64,000 nt of DNA from Agaribacillus aureus (lineage in GTDB: Bacteria; Bacteroidota; Bacteroidia; Cytophagales; Cyclobacteriaceae): contig JAUJEB010000012.1 of NCBI GenBank assembly GCA_030442055.1, positions 62,001 through 126,000 of the forward strand. Direction: 5' to 3'. The position numbers and the translations under genes are program-made. The notes below the pieces were generated by a model. The model worked only from the letters and a program-made list of their open reading frames with translations, had not been told where the DNA came from and did not search any database. Numbering within the stretch: position 1 is the first letter of the stretch; every line of letters starts with the position of its first letter. Positions 36,535-45,708 of the stretch are shown in pieces.

Positions 36535-37671
36535 ATGATTATCGGAAATTACATAAAACACTTGCTTTTACTCACTGTAACGTTGCCAATGATGGCCTTG
36601 GGTCTGGTGGCACAGCCAGATTTAAATAACAAAATAAACATTGACGGTACCATTATTTATCAAGATGCTGTTAATCCGCAAGTCTACTATTATGCTCCTG
36701 GGAAATTAAACCAGGTTACCGGCGAAAACGGAAAACCGGCATTCAAATTTCTTCAAATGAGGTATACCGGCACCAAAGCTACAGTAGACCAGGGCGCCCA
36801 AAGATTCAATAGTATTATAAAGATCAAAGTGAGTTTTGAAAGCCCCACGATTGGAAAAATGGAGGAAATAACCAGGAAACTGGCAACAAATAATGAGGTC
36901 GTCAGGTTAAAAGCGCTTCCATTGCAGAAAATAGAAGCCATGTTAGTATATGCTACCATAGGCGAAGCCGAATCCGACAATAATGTCCTCACCGGTGGTT
37001 TTTTTGGAAATGAAACAGAAGATCAATCTGCCATATGGCAGGAAAGGATATACACCCTGCGCCTTGATAAATATAGCGCCCAGGCATTTCAGCAGGCTTT
37101 TGAAGGTGGGAAGTCTTTGCTAAGCTTTGACTATGCTTATTATGCCAATGGTATCTATAAAGACGACCAGTCAATCAGTGTCGAAGGTGATCCTGTGCTG
37201 GTGCGGGAGATGAGGGAGCGGTTTTCATCTTTAGATGACAGTAGCAACCAGAAGGTAGATTCAAAAATGATCCTGGCCGATGCTTTTCAGATTTTAATCG
37301 ACCCGGATCGATACCCGGATTTAATTGAAAAGGTAGATATAAATCAGCTCATTCCCCCTGATTATGCGGCGGTTGATGTGTATTGCTATGATTTCCATAA
37401 TAAGTTGAGAGATGACCTGCATGCCAAGAAAATTGAATTCAAGGCTGTTGGGGTTGGTAGGCATGAAGTAATCTCCAAAGTTATATTCCGGGAAAGAAGC
37501 CAGGATATCTATGCACAGCATATTCGATTCAAGCACTCTGTAAAAATGGAACAGCCACTACAATATAGAATTACCGAAGTCAAAAAAGACGGAGATATCC
37601 GTGTTTCGGACTGGATTATTAAAGAGAACTGGAGCCAGATAGTGGATGTAACAAGTACAAAACCTAATTAA
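36535..37671 (+). CDS. Exported protein, short member of the YYY-x-P paralogue family
   Basis: A 378-aa protein with a signal peptide (cleavage near GLVAQP). It has the family's opening: an initial strand (INIDGTIIYQDAVNPQVYYY) followed by AP, then GKPAFKFLQMRYTG. Where longer members have GGG-x-x-H-A it has a strand IIKIKVSFESP. It has the AFQQAFEGGKSLLSFDYAY segment that matches the LLW-SF-x-x-PT-DIS region of the others. The C-terminal part (KKIEFKAVGVGRHEVISKVI and PLQYRITEVKKDG) is a shortened version of the second half. It is 12 bp after the previous gene. Function unknown. Confidence 0.8.
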   Translation: MIIGNYIKHLLLLTVTLPMMALGLVAQPDLNNKINIDGTIIYQDAVNPQVYYYAPGKLNQVTGENGKPAFKFLQMRYTGTKATVDQGAQRFNSIIKIKVSFESPTIGKMEEITRKLATNNEVVRLKALPLQKIEAMLVYATIGEAESDNNVLTGGFFGNETEDQSAIWQERIYTLRLDKYSAQAFQQAFEGGKSLLSFDYAYYANGIYKDDQSISVEGDPVLVREMRERFSSLDDSSNQKVDSKMILADAFQILIDPDRYPDLIEKVDINQLIPPDYAAVDVYCYDFHNKLRDDLHAKKIEFKAVGVGRHEVISKVIFRERSQDIYAQHIRFKHSVKMEQPLQYRITEVKKDGDIRVSDWIIKENWSQIVDVTSTKPN

Positions 37672-37682
37672 ATAGCCAAGCA

Positions 37683-39515
37683 ATGAAAAGCTTTCAATAC
37701 CATAAATATTTAAAATATATAATACTGCTAACCTGTTTGTTTGCTTCAAATTACCTAATGGGAGTGGTTAAATACGATGAAGGGCGCAGAATTATCAACG
37801 GGATCCAACTACTTCAGGACAGTGAAGATCCAAATGCCTATTACTACATTCCCCAATATCCCAGATTGGCCACAAACGCCGATGGCAGCTACAAGTTTTT
37901 ATGCTTGAAATACGTTGGGCAGGCTGGCAAATCAAATGGTGGTTTGTTTCATGCTATTGTGGAATTTACATTGGATGAAGCACAATTGGATAGTTTACAG
38001 ACACAATTGCAAGCTGAATTACCCACCGCCAGGATCATTGGTCCTGTTCAACTTATGCAAACCATAGAGGATGGGGAAGAGGGGATGGGAAGTTTTGAAA
38101 TTGTATCAGCCGTATTGTCAGATCAGGACGGCGAAGAAGCTATGACAAGATCACAGGTTTCAAGCGGCTTTGCGCCATTAACACCTGGTTCCCAGGCAGT
38201 GGTTGCGGCGATGTTAAATCAGGAGGGCGCCACATTGTTGTGGAATTCACTTACCGGTCCGACATCTGATATTTCAGTTTCTATTCACGCCTATTATGAA
38301 GCTGAGGTGAAAGGATATAACGCCATTGTCAATGCTGACATGTCCACGATATACAACCACTTTAGTCATATTGAGAATTATCAGGAGGAATACACAAAAG
38401 ATGAACTCAGAAGTATTGTAGATAACCTGGTCCAATCCGGAAATATGAAAGTAGAAGTATTTGACAGATCAAAAGGATTGGATATTAATACAAGTGATAT
38501 GGAAAAGGTTCTGGGATTAGTAACCGATAAGCTGACAGAATTAATGTTTGATGCCAAATCGGGATGGTCAGCGAAACCGGATCGGGAGGCAGCAATTTCA
38601 AAAGGTCAGATCAAAGGCAGACAATCGAGAGGTTTCCTGGACAAGCTTTTTCGAGGTTCGGGAAATCAAACCTATTATTCAGACAATCAATACGTGTTAA
38701 AGAACAGAACGGACATCAGGACTAATACATTTAGACTGGATTTATCCCGTAGCACTACCATTAAAGTTCCGGTTCATACCTCAGGCAATCTTGGCGGTTT
38801 GTTTGATACACTGAATTCCGAAGAAAGGTATTTTAGAATCGTCAACCTTGATGATCCCGCTTTCGAAAAAAGGGAGGTTTATTTTCAGGTTGATGGCAAT
38901 TACTTTGAAACATTCAAGGATGTAGTCAATTTTGCCTCCGTCAATTTCAGGAAGGTGTATGACAAAGAAAGTGGGCACGAAGATGTCAACAAAAGCTTCA
39001 TTATAAACCTTAAGCACCTGGAAAACGGAGAAAGCCTAAAATCAGTGAGCTTCCCCAGGTTGGGATTATCAAATTCAAACTGGACTGAATTCGAATACCA
39101 GATCCAATGGAGTTTAAATGGAGATAACCAAACCATTCTGTTTCCTGCTAATGGCGAATGGATTATCAGTGATGATCCGGCCGTTGCGCTGATCCCGCCT
39201 TTTGAAAAGAGAATAGTGGAAATAGATGCGGATATAAGTCGTTTTGAGGAAAATGAAGTGGCTACCGTAGTAATAGATTTTGCGGTGGTCCTCAATAATA
39301 AACCGCAATACCAAACCAGAGCCATATTACGAAAAGGTGACCAACAGTCGGGCAAAAAAGTGGCTATTTATTATGATGAAAGAGAACCGGTAGCTTACCG
39401 GGTAACCTGGTATAGTGCAAATGGAGAGATAGTCAGACCGTTGGAAGAACTCACATCTGCTTATTTATTTTTAACGCCCCCTGCGAAGGAAGAATTTGTC
39501 ACCAATGAGAAATAG
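37683..39515 (+). CDS. Exported protein of the YYY-x-P paralogue family (610 aa)
   Basis: Full-length member with a signal segment at about 11-27. N-terminal part: DPNAYYYIPQYPRLA (YYY 53-55), then DGSYKFLCLKYVG, GGLFHAIVEFTLDEAQLDSL, IIGPV (118-122), VSAVLS and EGATLLWNSLTGPTSDISVS (181-200). A linker with a Lys/Arg-rich region (about 295-345) follows. C-terminal part: FRLDLSRS, NLDDPAFEKREV (388-399), VNFASVNFRK, LIPPFEKRIVEIDADI (503-518) and YRVTW (572-576). The two halves look like separate beta-rich domains. No lipobox, catalytic motif or T9SS-type C-terminal signal is visible. Its end overlaps the next gene by 11 bp. Confidence 0.85.
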   Translation: MKSFQYHKYLKYIILLTCLFASNYLMGVVKYDEGRRIINGIQLLQDSEDPNAYYYIPQYPRLATNADGSYKFLCLKYVGQAGKSNGGLFHAIVEFTLDEAQLDSLQTQLQAELPTARIIGPVQLMQTIEDGEEGMGSFEIVSAVLSDQDGEEAMTRSQVSSGFAPLTPGSQAVVAAMLNQEGATLLWNSLTGPTSDISVSIHAYYEAEVKGYNAIVNADMSTIYNHFSHIENYQEEYTKDELRSIVDNLVQSGNMKVEVFDRSKGLDINTSDMEKVLGLVTDKLTELMFDAKSGWSAKPDREAAISKGQIKGRQSRGFLDKLFRGSGNQTYYSDNQYVLKNRTDIRTNTFRLDLSRSTTIKVPVHTSGNLGGLFDTLNSEERYFRIVNLDDPAFEKREVYFQVDGNYFETFKDVVNFASVNFRKVYDKESGHEDVNKSFIINLKHLENGESLKSVSFPRLGLSNSNWTEFEYQIQWSLNGDNQTILFPANGEWIISDDPAVALIPPFEKRIVEIDADISRFEENEVATVVIDFAVVLNNKPQYQTRAILRKGDQQSGKKVAIYYDEREPVAYRVTWYSANGEIVRPLEELTSAYLFLTPPAKEEFVTNEK

Positions 39516-41289
39516 AACGAGGTTAACTAATAAAATTCTGCCAGCTATGTTGTGGTTTCTGGTTGGCTGCCCGTTTGGTGGTAAATATCTGATGGCGCAG
39601 CAAATACAGATAGACCGGGGAATTAGGGTTAATGACCTATGGTGTTTTCCTACGCTTGAAGATTCCCTCGTTTATCGGTACCTGCCTAATGATGCCAGGC
39701 TGGGGCTGGATAAACACGGTGCGCCGCAGTTTTCGATGATCAGATATGTAGATAATGCAAATGCTTCCACAACAAACGGTGCAAGTATTGGGCAAGCCTC
39801 AGGAGGCTCCGTATTGCATTTCACTGTTTTGTATGAAACCGAGAAAAGCAAAATAACAAAGGCAGAGACCGCATTAAAACAAAAGCTAGGTAATAATTCC
39901 CTCAGGTTAAGTGGACCGATCATATTTAAGGAAGGACGTTATTCGTTGGTATCTTCGGTCCTGAACAGGAACAATAACTCCGTAGAACGGAGTATTCTAG
40001 CGATAGGTAAGGCCCCGGTTGTTGAGGGAAGCTGGGTCCCCCTATCCTTTGAACTGACGCCTGAACAATCGAAAATTTTGCTCGAGAGTTTTAAAATGAC
40101 CACACCTGACATCTCGCTGGTTTTTGATATGGCTTTTGAAGGGATAACCGATGCTTTCCAGGCTGACATGACGGTGGACTGGTCGGCGATAAAAAGGGGG
40201 CAGCATTACCGCGCTGGAGGAAGTGCTTATTTTATAGGCGCTGACGTTGAGGCGCAGGTGGCGGAGATGGTAAGAAATAATAGCATTAAACTAACCACCA
40301 CAGGACAGGATGCAAACATTGAAAGCCTCATCAGCAAACTTTACGACAGAATTGTGCAACTGCTTTATGATCCAGTGGAGCCGGAGAAAATGATGGACGA
40401 AGAACAGATGTCCGGTGTCATCAGCCAACTTTTAGACCCGGCATCCGGTTTGCTGGCCAGCAGAAATACTACCGGATTTGGATTGTTTGCAGGGTTTAAA
40501 TATAAAGACATTCAGTCTGAAGGTAAATCCGTGATGCATTTCAATGCAAGATCCGTGAATAAAAAACACCACCTTATCACCTTCAATATTGGCAATTTTT
40601 ATAAACATTATGGCGATAAAACCAACCATTTCAAGACTATCTCATTGGAAGATCCTGATTTTCAACAAAGAGAGATCAGGGTAGGGATAGATGGAGATCT
40701 GGCAGGGGAATTTGATAAAATGATTAACAGTGTCACGGTGAATCTTCAGAAGGTTCATCAATCCGGAGACACCACAATGCGGGAGCTGGTCGTCAGGAAG
40801 TCAGACCTGGTGAATGGTGAAGCTTTACGCTTGATATATGGTTCTGTAAATGATCAGAATAGATCGAACTGGTTAAGCTATCAGGTCAAAACCAAATGGC
40901 ACTTTTCAGGAGGGTATGGTGAGTATGAAACACCATGGCAAGACCATACTTCGGCAATGATCAATCTGTTTGCTCCTTTTGAAAGAAGGAACATACAACT
41001 CCTTGGCGATATTAATGCCCTCGCCGACATTAAAGCTATCGTAGTAAAAGTAAACTATTCATTTTTTGGCCAGAACCGAAGTTTTCAACAGGTGATCCGG
41101 CCCGGAGAAAACCTGACGGATAAATCATTTCAATTGATTACACCTGTTGATGAATTTGAATACAACTATACTATTCATTGGATCAAAAGCGATGGGCACC
41201 AATTAAAGAAAACCGGGAAAGACAGTTTTGGCCTGTTATTTCTTGATGAGCTACCTGAAATTACAATTCAAAGCCATAATAACAACTAG
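39505..41289 (+). CDS. Exported protein of the YYY-x-P paralogue family (about 594 aa)
   Basis: The ATG at 39505 overlaps the previous gene by 11 bp; a TTG three codons earlier is possible but less likely. A signal peptide ends near YLMAQQ. The paralogue pattern is present: LVYRYLPNDARLGLDKHGAP, SGGSVLHFTVLYET, LSGPIIF, LTPEQSKILLESFKMTTPDI and DMTVDWSAI. The second half has SLEDPDFQQREIRVGIDGD, MINSVTVNLQKVH, INLFAPFERRNIQLLGDI and YNYTIHWIKSDG. It lacks the long charged linker seen in the 666-aa member. Function unknown; tight coupling to its neighbour suggests joint assembly. Confidence 0.85.
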   Translation: MRNRTRLTNKILPAMLWFLVGCPFGGKYLMAQQIQIDRGIRVNDLWCFPTLEDSLVYRYLPNDARLGLDKHGAPQFSMIRYVDNANASTTNGASIGQASGGSVLHFTVLYETEKSKITKAETALKQKLGNNSLRLSGPIIFKEGRYSLVSSVLNRNNNSVERSILAIGKAPVVEGSWVPLSFELTPEQSKILLESFKMTTPDISLVFDMAFEGITDAFQADMTVDWSAIKRGQHYRAGGSAYFIGADVEAQVAEMVRNNSIKLTTTGQDANIESLISKLYDRIVQLLYDPVEPEKMMDEEQMSGVISQLLDPASGLLASRNTTGFGLFAGFKYKDIQSEGKSVMHFNARSVNKKHHLITFNIGNFYKHYGDKTNHFKTISLEDPDFQQREIRVGIDGDLAGEFDKMINSVTVNLQKVHQSGDTTMRELVVRKSDLVNGEALRLIYGSVNDQNRSNWLSYQVKTKWHFSGGYGEYETPWQDHTSAMINLFAPFERRNIQLLGDINALADIKAIVVKVNYSFFGQNRSFQQVIRPGENLTDKSFQLITPVDEFEYNYTIHWIKSDGHQLKKTGKDSFGLLFLDELPEITIQSHNNN

Positions 41290-41324
41290 TTATAATCCTA
41301 TAATTTAAAATAAATAATAAAGTC

Positions 41325-43316
41325 ATGAAACATCTAATTCACAATAAAACCTATATACTAAAATGCCTACTTTGGATGGTTACCATGATGGCCATCTACC
41401 AGGCAAACGGACAGGTACTGGACAGTGAAAATCGCCTGGCTGTTGTTTTATCAGATGGCACCCAGGTGGTGCTTTATGGAAAGGCTACAAGTTTATCCGA
41501 TGAAAAGACGAAAGACTATTACTATTTACCTGTTAATCCCAGATTATCTTTCAGGCCAGACGGTACACCGGAATTTTTATTCACCAAATTCATCACCGAG
41601 GCTCGTGAGGAAAACGGTGGCGTTAGTGGTGCATTGTTACATTTTCTTATGCAATGGGGGTTGACGCCTGAGCAGGAGGCAGAGCTGAAAGGTAAACTGA
41701 CCAATGAGCATCAGGGCGCCAGGCTGCTCGGGCCGGTTGACGTTGAGGCCGACGGGGCGGATTCATTCAAAATTATATCCGCAACTGTCAACGAAAGTAA
41801 TGCGGGATTTACCGAATCGTTGATCACCTCGGGTAATGCTTCGGTGATACCCGGCGCGAAAATGGCGGTGGCTTCCAGGTTGGATAAATATGGTGCCCAG
41901 CTATTGGCCTCTACATTCGAAAAGAGCAAATCCATTACCGATTTATCTATTGAGCTTAGTTTTGGTTACACGTTAAGATATCCGGCAGCCAGGGGTAGAG
42001 CAGTCATTCACTGGGATAAACTTCATACACAGCTTCAAAAAGATTCTGCAGAATACAATAAGGAAATAAAATACGGAAAAGAACGGACCGGCTATTTTGG
42101 AAAATTTGTAGATGCGGTATTTGGCAAGAAGGAAGAAGAGCATATTACCTATAATGAGGCGCGCAGTTTTTATGAGGAGTTAAGAAACAACCAAATAATA
42201 ACGGTGGACTTCGAAGAAGGACAGGACTCGGAAAGAGTATCGAAGGTCAGAGAAGCGTTTTTTGAATATTTTTTGAGCCAGCTTACAGATAAAGAAAGTG
42301 GCCGCAAACTTTCAAAACCCAGCGAACAGGAGAAGGAAAGCATGCCTGATATTAAACATGGAACAAATTATAAATACAATGTTTCCAAAATAAGGAAGTC
42401 CATTCAAAGCGGCAGAAAGGAGTTTAATTTAAATTACCGGTTAGCCATAAAAAAATCGTTTGCCATTACCGGTAATCTCGCCAGCTGGTACGACGGTGTG
42501 AGGGACAATCCGAAATGTGTTTCTTCCGTCAATCTTAATGATCCCTTTTTTCAGCACCGGGATATCAATTTTATTCTGGACCTCGACGCCAAGGAAATGT
42601 TTGCAGAAGAAGTGAATTACGTAACGGTGAACGTGCGAAAAAGAAGGAGCGGTGGACACGACTTCTCGGATCGTATTACCCTTGATCAAAATCACTTGTC
42701 GACAAAAGGTGTTAAAGCAACGCTTACCTATGCCCGTGGCGAGGATCAAAACCCGGACCTTTACGAGTATATGACACAGTGGAGTACCCGGGGAGGACAA
42801 GTCTTCCCGAAGGAAGGCGAGTGGAAGAAAGGCGAATGGGAAGGAGTAACATTAATACCTCCTGTCAAGCCACTTACCATTGAGTTGGAAGCTGACCTGG
42901 AAGAACTAAAAACCCATGGCATTAGTCGTGTTACAGCCCAGATAAGATATGCCAAGTTTGGACAGGAGCAGGAGAAGAATCTACATATATCTATGGCCAA
43001 AGGAGAAGTTTTAAGTACCGGTAAATTATTTCTTGACAAAGAAATTGAAGGATATGCTTATCGCCTGATATTCAATCACAAACGCGAAGGAAAGCTAGTA
43101 ACTGAATGGGATTCTAAAACTAACGACAATTACATATATGCCGTTATTCCGGATCAATGGATTACTGAAGACGAAGAAGCATCAGGCGAGTCAAACAAAC
43201 CTGTTTTGGATCTGAAATCCAGTGCCTTGCTTCAGGCCAAAGATGCCGGCCAAAAGTTATTGGAACAGGCAAAAGCCAAAGTGCTTAGCAAGTTTGACAA
43301 CTTAATCGGCAAATAA
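41325..43316 (+). CDS. Exported protein of the YYY-x-P paralogue family (663 aa)
   Basis: A signal peptide (cleavage near QANGQV) precedes the family pattern: KDYYYLPVNPRLSFRPDGTP, GALLHFLMQWGLTPEQEAEL, LLGPVDV, KIISATV, GAQLLASTFEKSKSITDLSI. The insert between the halves (about 225-370) is highly charged, with many Lys and Glu. The second half has SVNLNDPFFQHRDINFILDL, NYVTVNVRK, LIPPVKPLTIELEADL, QIRYAKFGQEQ and GYAYRLIFNHKREG. The last 50 residues form an Ala/Lys/Gln-rich helix (ALLQAKDAGQKLLEQAKAK), absent from the other members. Function unknown. Confidence 0.85.
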   Translation: MKHLIHNKTYILKCLLWMVTMMAIYQANGQVLDSENRLAVVLSDGTQVVLYGKATSLSDEKTKDYYYLPVNPRLSFRPDGTPEFLFTKFITEAREENGGVSGALLHFLMQWGLTPEQEAELKGKLTNEHQGARLLGPVDVEADGADSFKIISATVNESNAGFTESLITSGNASVIPGAKMAVASRLDKYGAQLLASTFEKSKSITDLSIELSFGYTLRYPAARGRAVIHWDKLHTQLQKDSAEYNKEIKYGKERTGYFGKFVDAVFGKKEEEHITYNEARSFYEELRNNQIITVDFEEGQDSERVSKVREAFFEYFLSQLTDKESGRKLSKPSEQEKESMPDIKHGTNYKYNVSKIRKSIQSGRKEFNLNYRLAIKKSFAITGNLASWYDGVRDNPKCVSSVNLNDPFFQHRDINFILDLDAKEMFAEEVNYVTVNVRKRRSGGHDFSDRITLDQNHLSTKGVKATLTYARGEDQNPDLYEYMTQWSTRGGQVFPKEGEWKKGEWEGVTLIPPVKPLTIELEADLEELKTHGISRVTAQIRYAKFGQEQEKNLHISMAKGEVLSTGKLFLDKEIEGYAYRLIFNHKREGKLVTEWDSKTNDNYIYAVIPDQWITEDEEASGESNKPVLDLKSSALLQAKDAGQKLLEQAKAKVLSKFDNLIGK

Positions 43317-43497
43317 CTGAATATCAACCGGCCAATTTATGACGCTCATATTTGGGAGTGTTTTAACAGATGCAGCATCTTCAAAATGCAATATACAGTT
43401 CTCGAGAACAGTCTAAGTTGTTGTATCTGTGAATCTTACAATCAATTATTTGAAGTGATAAAACCTAATTTAATCAAAGTAAAATAGTATTAGATCG

Positions 43498-43682
43498 ATG
43501 AAACCGAGCATAATATAATCTGCATACACCGCGTGTCGCTGAGTCCTTTGCCAGAGGCTTCGGCCACCGGAGAAAGCTTTCCGCGAGCGCCAAAGCTACT
43601 CTGCGGAGGTGCTAGCGGAGGCGCAATGCAATGATTATGATATGCGAGGTTCCATCTGACCTTAAAAATAAATTATAAACTA
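43498..43682 (+). repeat. Leader element, copy C (before the 666-aa family member)
   Basis: The longest of the four copies, 185 bp. The left arm ATGAAACCGAGCATAATATA (43498) and right arm ATGATTATGATATGCGAGG (43631) then TTCCAT enclose an interior of about 110 bp. Part of it (CATACACCGCGTGT and AGCGGAGGCGCAA) is shared with copy B; the rest is an extra segment with its own small palindromes (GCTTCGGCCACCGGAGAAAGC). The leader AAATTATAAACTA touches the next ATG. It occupies half of the 366-bp gap in the otherwise tight operon; the first 180 bp of the gap show nothing else. Confidence 0.8.
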
Positions 43683-45683
43683 ATGAAAAAGATAATTGTT
43701 CTTTTAGGCATTATTGCCATACTGTTTCTGTGGATAGGGTTTTCTGTGAATGCACAGCAAATCCTACTGGATCAACCGACTTCTGCCGGAACCTTGACAT
43801 TGTTTCCGGATATATCTGATCAAAATAAATACTATTATTTATCAGATAAACCTAAAATAGCATTGCAACCTGATGGCACACCAAAATTCTCTTTTTTGAA
43901 TTATGTAAAGAATGGAGATAATGGAGCCTTAGGAGGCGGAATTGTACATGCTGTAATAGCACTTGATGTTACGGAAGAAGAATTGCAGAAAGCCAGACAA
44001 GCTTTAAGGAGTTTAAATGGTAATGGAGAAATTGTCGGACCTGTTATGTGGAAGGGTGGAACAATCGCCTTAATATCCTCCTTTGCAGGAAAAGACGGCG
44101 ATTTGGCAAAGGAGGTGCTTGGTATTGGCAGAGCTCCTGTACTAGATAATCAAATGGCTTCCGTATCTATTCAACTGACACAAAAAGGTGCGGAGATCCT
44201 TTGGGAATCTTTTAAAACACCTACACCGGACATGAGTATTTCATTTGAAATGGAATTGCAGGGATTCAGGGCGCCCAGAAATGCGGTTATTGAGGCGGAT
44301 TTTGATCAGATATTTGAGCATAAATCATTTAAGACAGGTGTTGCCACGCCATTTTTATCCGCAGATATCAATGCAGCATTTGATGAACTGACAAGAAGCG
44401 GCGCTATCAAGATAACCAACAATGGCGCTGATCAGCAAATGGAGGCCTTAATAACGACGGCCTATAACAAGTTAACGCAAATTATGTTCGATCCAATTGG
44501 AGGTACCGGCACGCCAAATTTGCAACAACTTACCACCGTGGGAAATCAAGGCGGTAGCATGTTAGACAGGGCAAGCAAAATGTTAGCCGCCGCCAGAAAA
44601 GAAGCAAAAGATGAAAACCAAAGAATAAGAGCCGAGAATAGGGCTGAGTTGGAAAGGGCCAGGGCTGCACAGCTACAGCTACAGCAAAACAATAATGCCG
44701 GAGGCAAGAAAGAGGGCGAGCCAACCGAAGAAAAAGAGGATTCAAAAGGAGGTAGGCCGAAGCCCCGAAATGAACAGGATAAAGTACAGCCCGGGAAGGC
44801 CGTGAAACATATTAAACCTGATGTTAAACCAGGACTCATAGAATTACCTGAAATATTTGCGCCTCGATTGCAGGAGGAAGCTAGTATGCCAAAACTGGCC
44901 ATAGCAGCTTCCTTTCAGATGAAAAAAACAAGGAACAGGGGGAAGTTTAGGATTGATCTCAATAAGTCTGTCACCGATCAAATTGTGATGCGTTTTGATG
45001 AAAATTTCGGAGAATACACTAAAAACTGCAAAACCTGCTTTAGTCAGGTAAATCTCGACGATCCCCTGTACAAACAAAGAGAGATCCTCGCCTCCGTTGA
45101 TGGAATGAATTCCGCTGACTTTGGGGAGTTTATTAATTATGTGACAGTCTACATGACAAAGCAACATGAGGGTGGAGAAATTTCTACCGATGAAATGATA
45201 ATCAACCGTAGCAATTTCAACAAAGAAGGAAACAATTTTAAACTAATATATGGGTGGAAAGACGATAACAGCCGCAATAAATGGTTGGACTATCAATTTA
45301 AAACCTCCTGGAGCTTTTTTGGGGGTCATAAAATGGAAACACCCCTGCAGAAAGCGACTACCGGAGCCATTAACCTCATGCCCCCCTTTCAGAGAAAGCT
45401 GGTGACAGTAGAAGCTGATCCGCTAGACCTTGAGACGTCCGGTGTCAGGCTAATCAACATTAAAGTGTTCTATAAGCTTGATGGCAAAGAGTTTGCGAAG
45501 GAGCTCACGCTAAATGCGACCAAAGACCCGGTAGCCGGCACCATTGAGTTCTTGCTCCCAAAGGGAGAGACTGATTATGAGTACGAAGTGACCTGGCAGA
45601 TGCGAGGCAACCAAATGATTTCCTCAGGAAGGCAAAAAACATCATTCAATCAAATCCTGGTAGACGAAATACCATTTAACTAA
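43683..45683 (+). CDS. Exported protein of the YYY-x-P paralogue family (666 aa)
   Basis: A signal peptide (cleavage near SVNAQQ) is followed by NKYYYLSDKPKIALQPDGTP (YYY 50-52), FLNYVKNG, GGGIVHAVIALDVTEEELQ, IVGPVMW, LTQKGAEILWESFKTPTPDM (165-184) and IEADFDQIF. Residues about 295-385 are a long charged linker with coiled-coil-like ERARAAQLQLQQNN and Lys/Glu/Pro-rich stretches. The second half has a CKTCF pair (C449, C452) just before SQVNLDDPLYKQREILASVD, then INYVTVYMTKQ, NLMPPFQRKLVTVEADPLDL and YEYEVTWQMRG. It is the member with the clearest family pattern. Function unknown. Confidence 0.86.
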   Translation: MKKIIVLLGIIAILFLWIGFSVNAQQILLDQPTSAGTLTLFPDISDQNKYYYLSDKPKIALQPDGTPKFSFLNYVKNGDNGALGGGIVHAVIALDVTEEELQKARQALRSLNGNGEIVGPVMWKGGTIALISSFAGKDGDLAKEVLGIGRAPVLDNQMASVSIQLTQKGAEILWESFKTPTPDMSISFEMELQGFRAPRNAVIEADFDQIFEHKSFKTGVATPFLSADINAAFDELTRSGAIKITNNGADQQMEALITTAYNKLTQIMFDPIGGTGTPNLQQLTTVGNQGGSMLDRASKMLAAARKEAKDENQRIRAENRAELERARAAQLQLQQNNNAGGKKEGEPTEEKEDSKGGRPKPRNEQDKVQPGKAVKHIKPDVKPGLIELPEIFAPRLQEEASMPKLAIAASFQMKKTRNRGKFRIDLNKSVTDQIVMRFDENFGEYTKNCKTCFSQVNLDDPLYKQREILASVDGMNSADFGEFINYVTVYMTKQHEGGEISTDEMIINRSNFNKEGNNFKLIYGWKDDNSRNKWLDYQFKTSWSFFGGHKMETPLQKATTGAINLMPPFQRKLVTVEADPLDLETSGVRLINIKVFYKLDGKEFAKELTLNATKDPVAGTIEFLLPKGETDYEYEVTWQMRGNQMISSGRQKTSFNQILVDEIPFN

Positions 45684-45708
45684 CTATAAAAACTCAAATA
45701 AACTAAAA

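Noticed and set aside
38900-39355. 151-codon minus-strand open frame
   Set aside because: Antisense to the conserved second half of the 610-aa paralogue.
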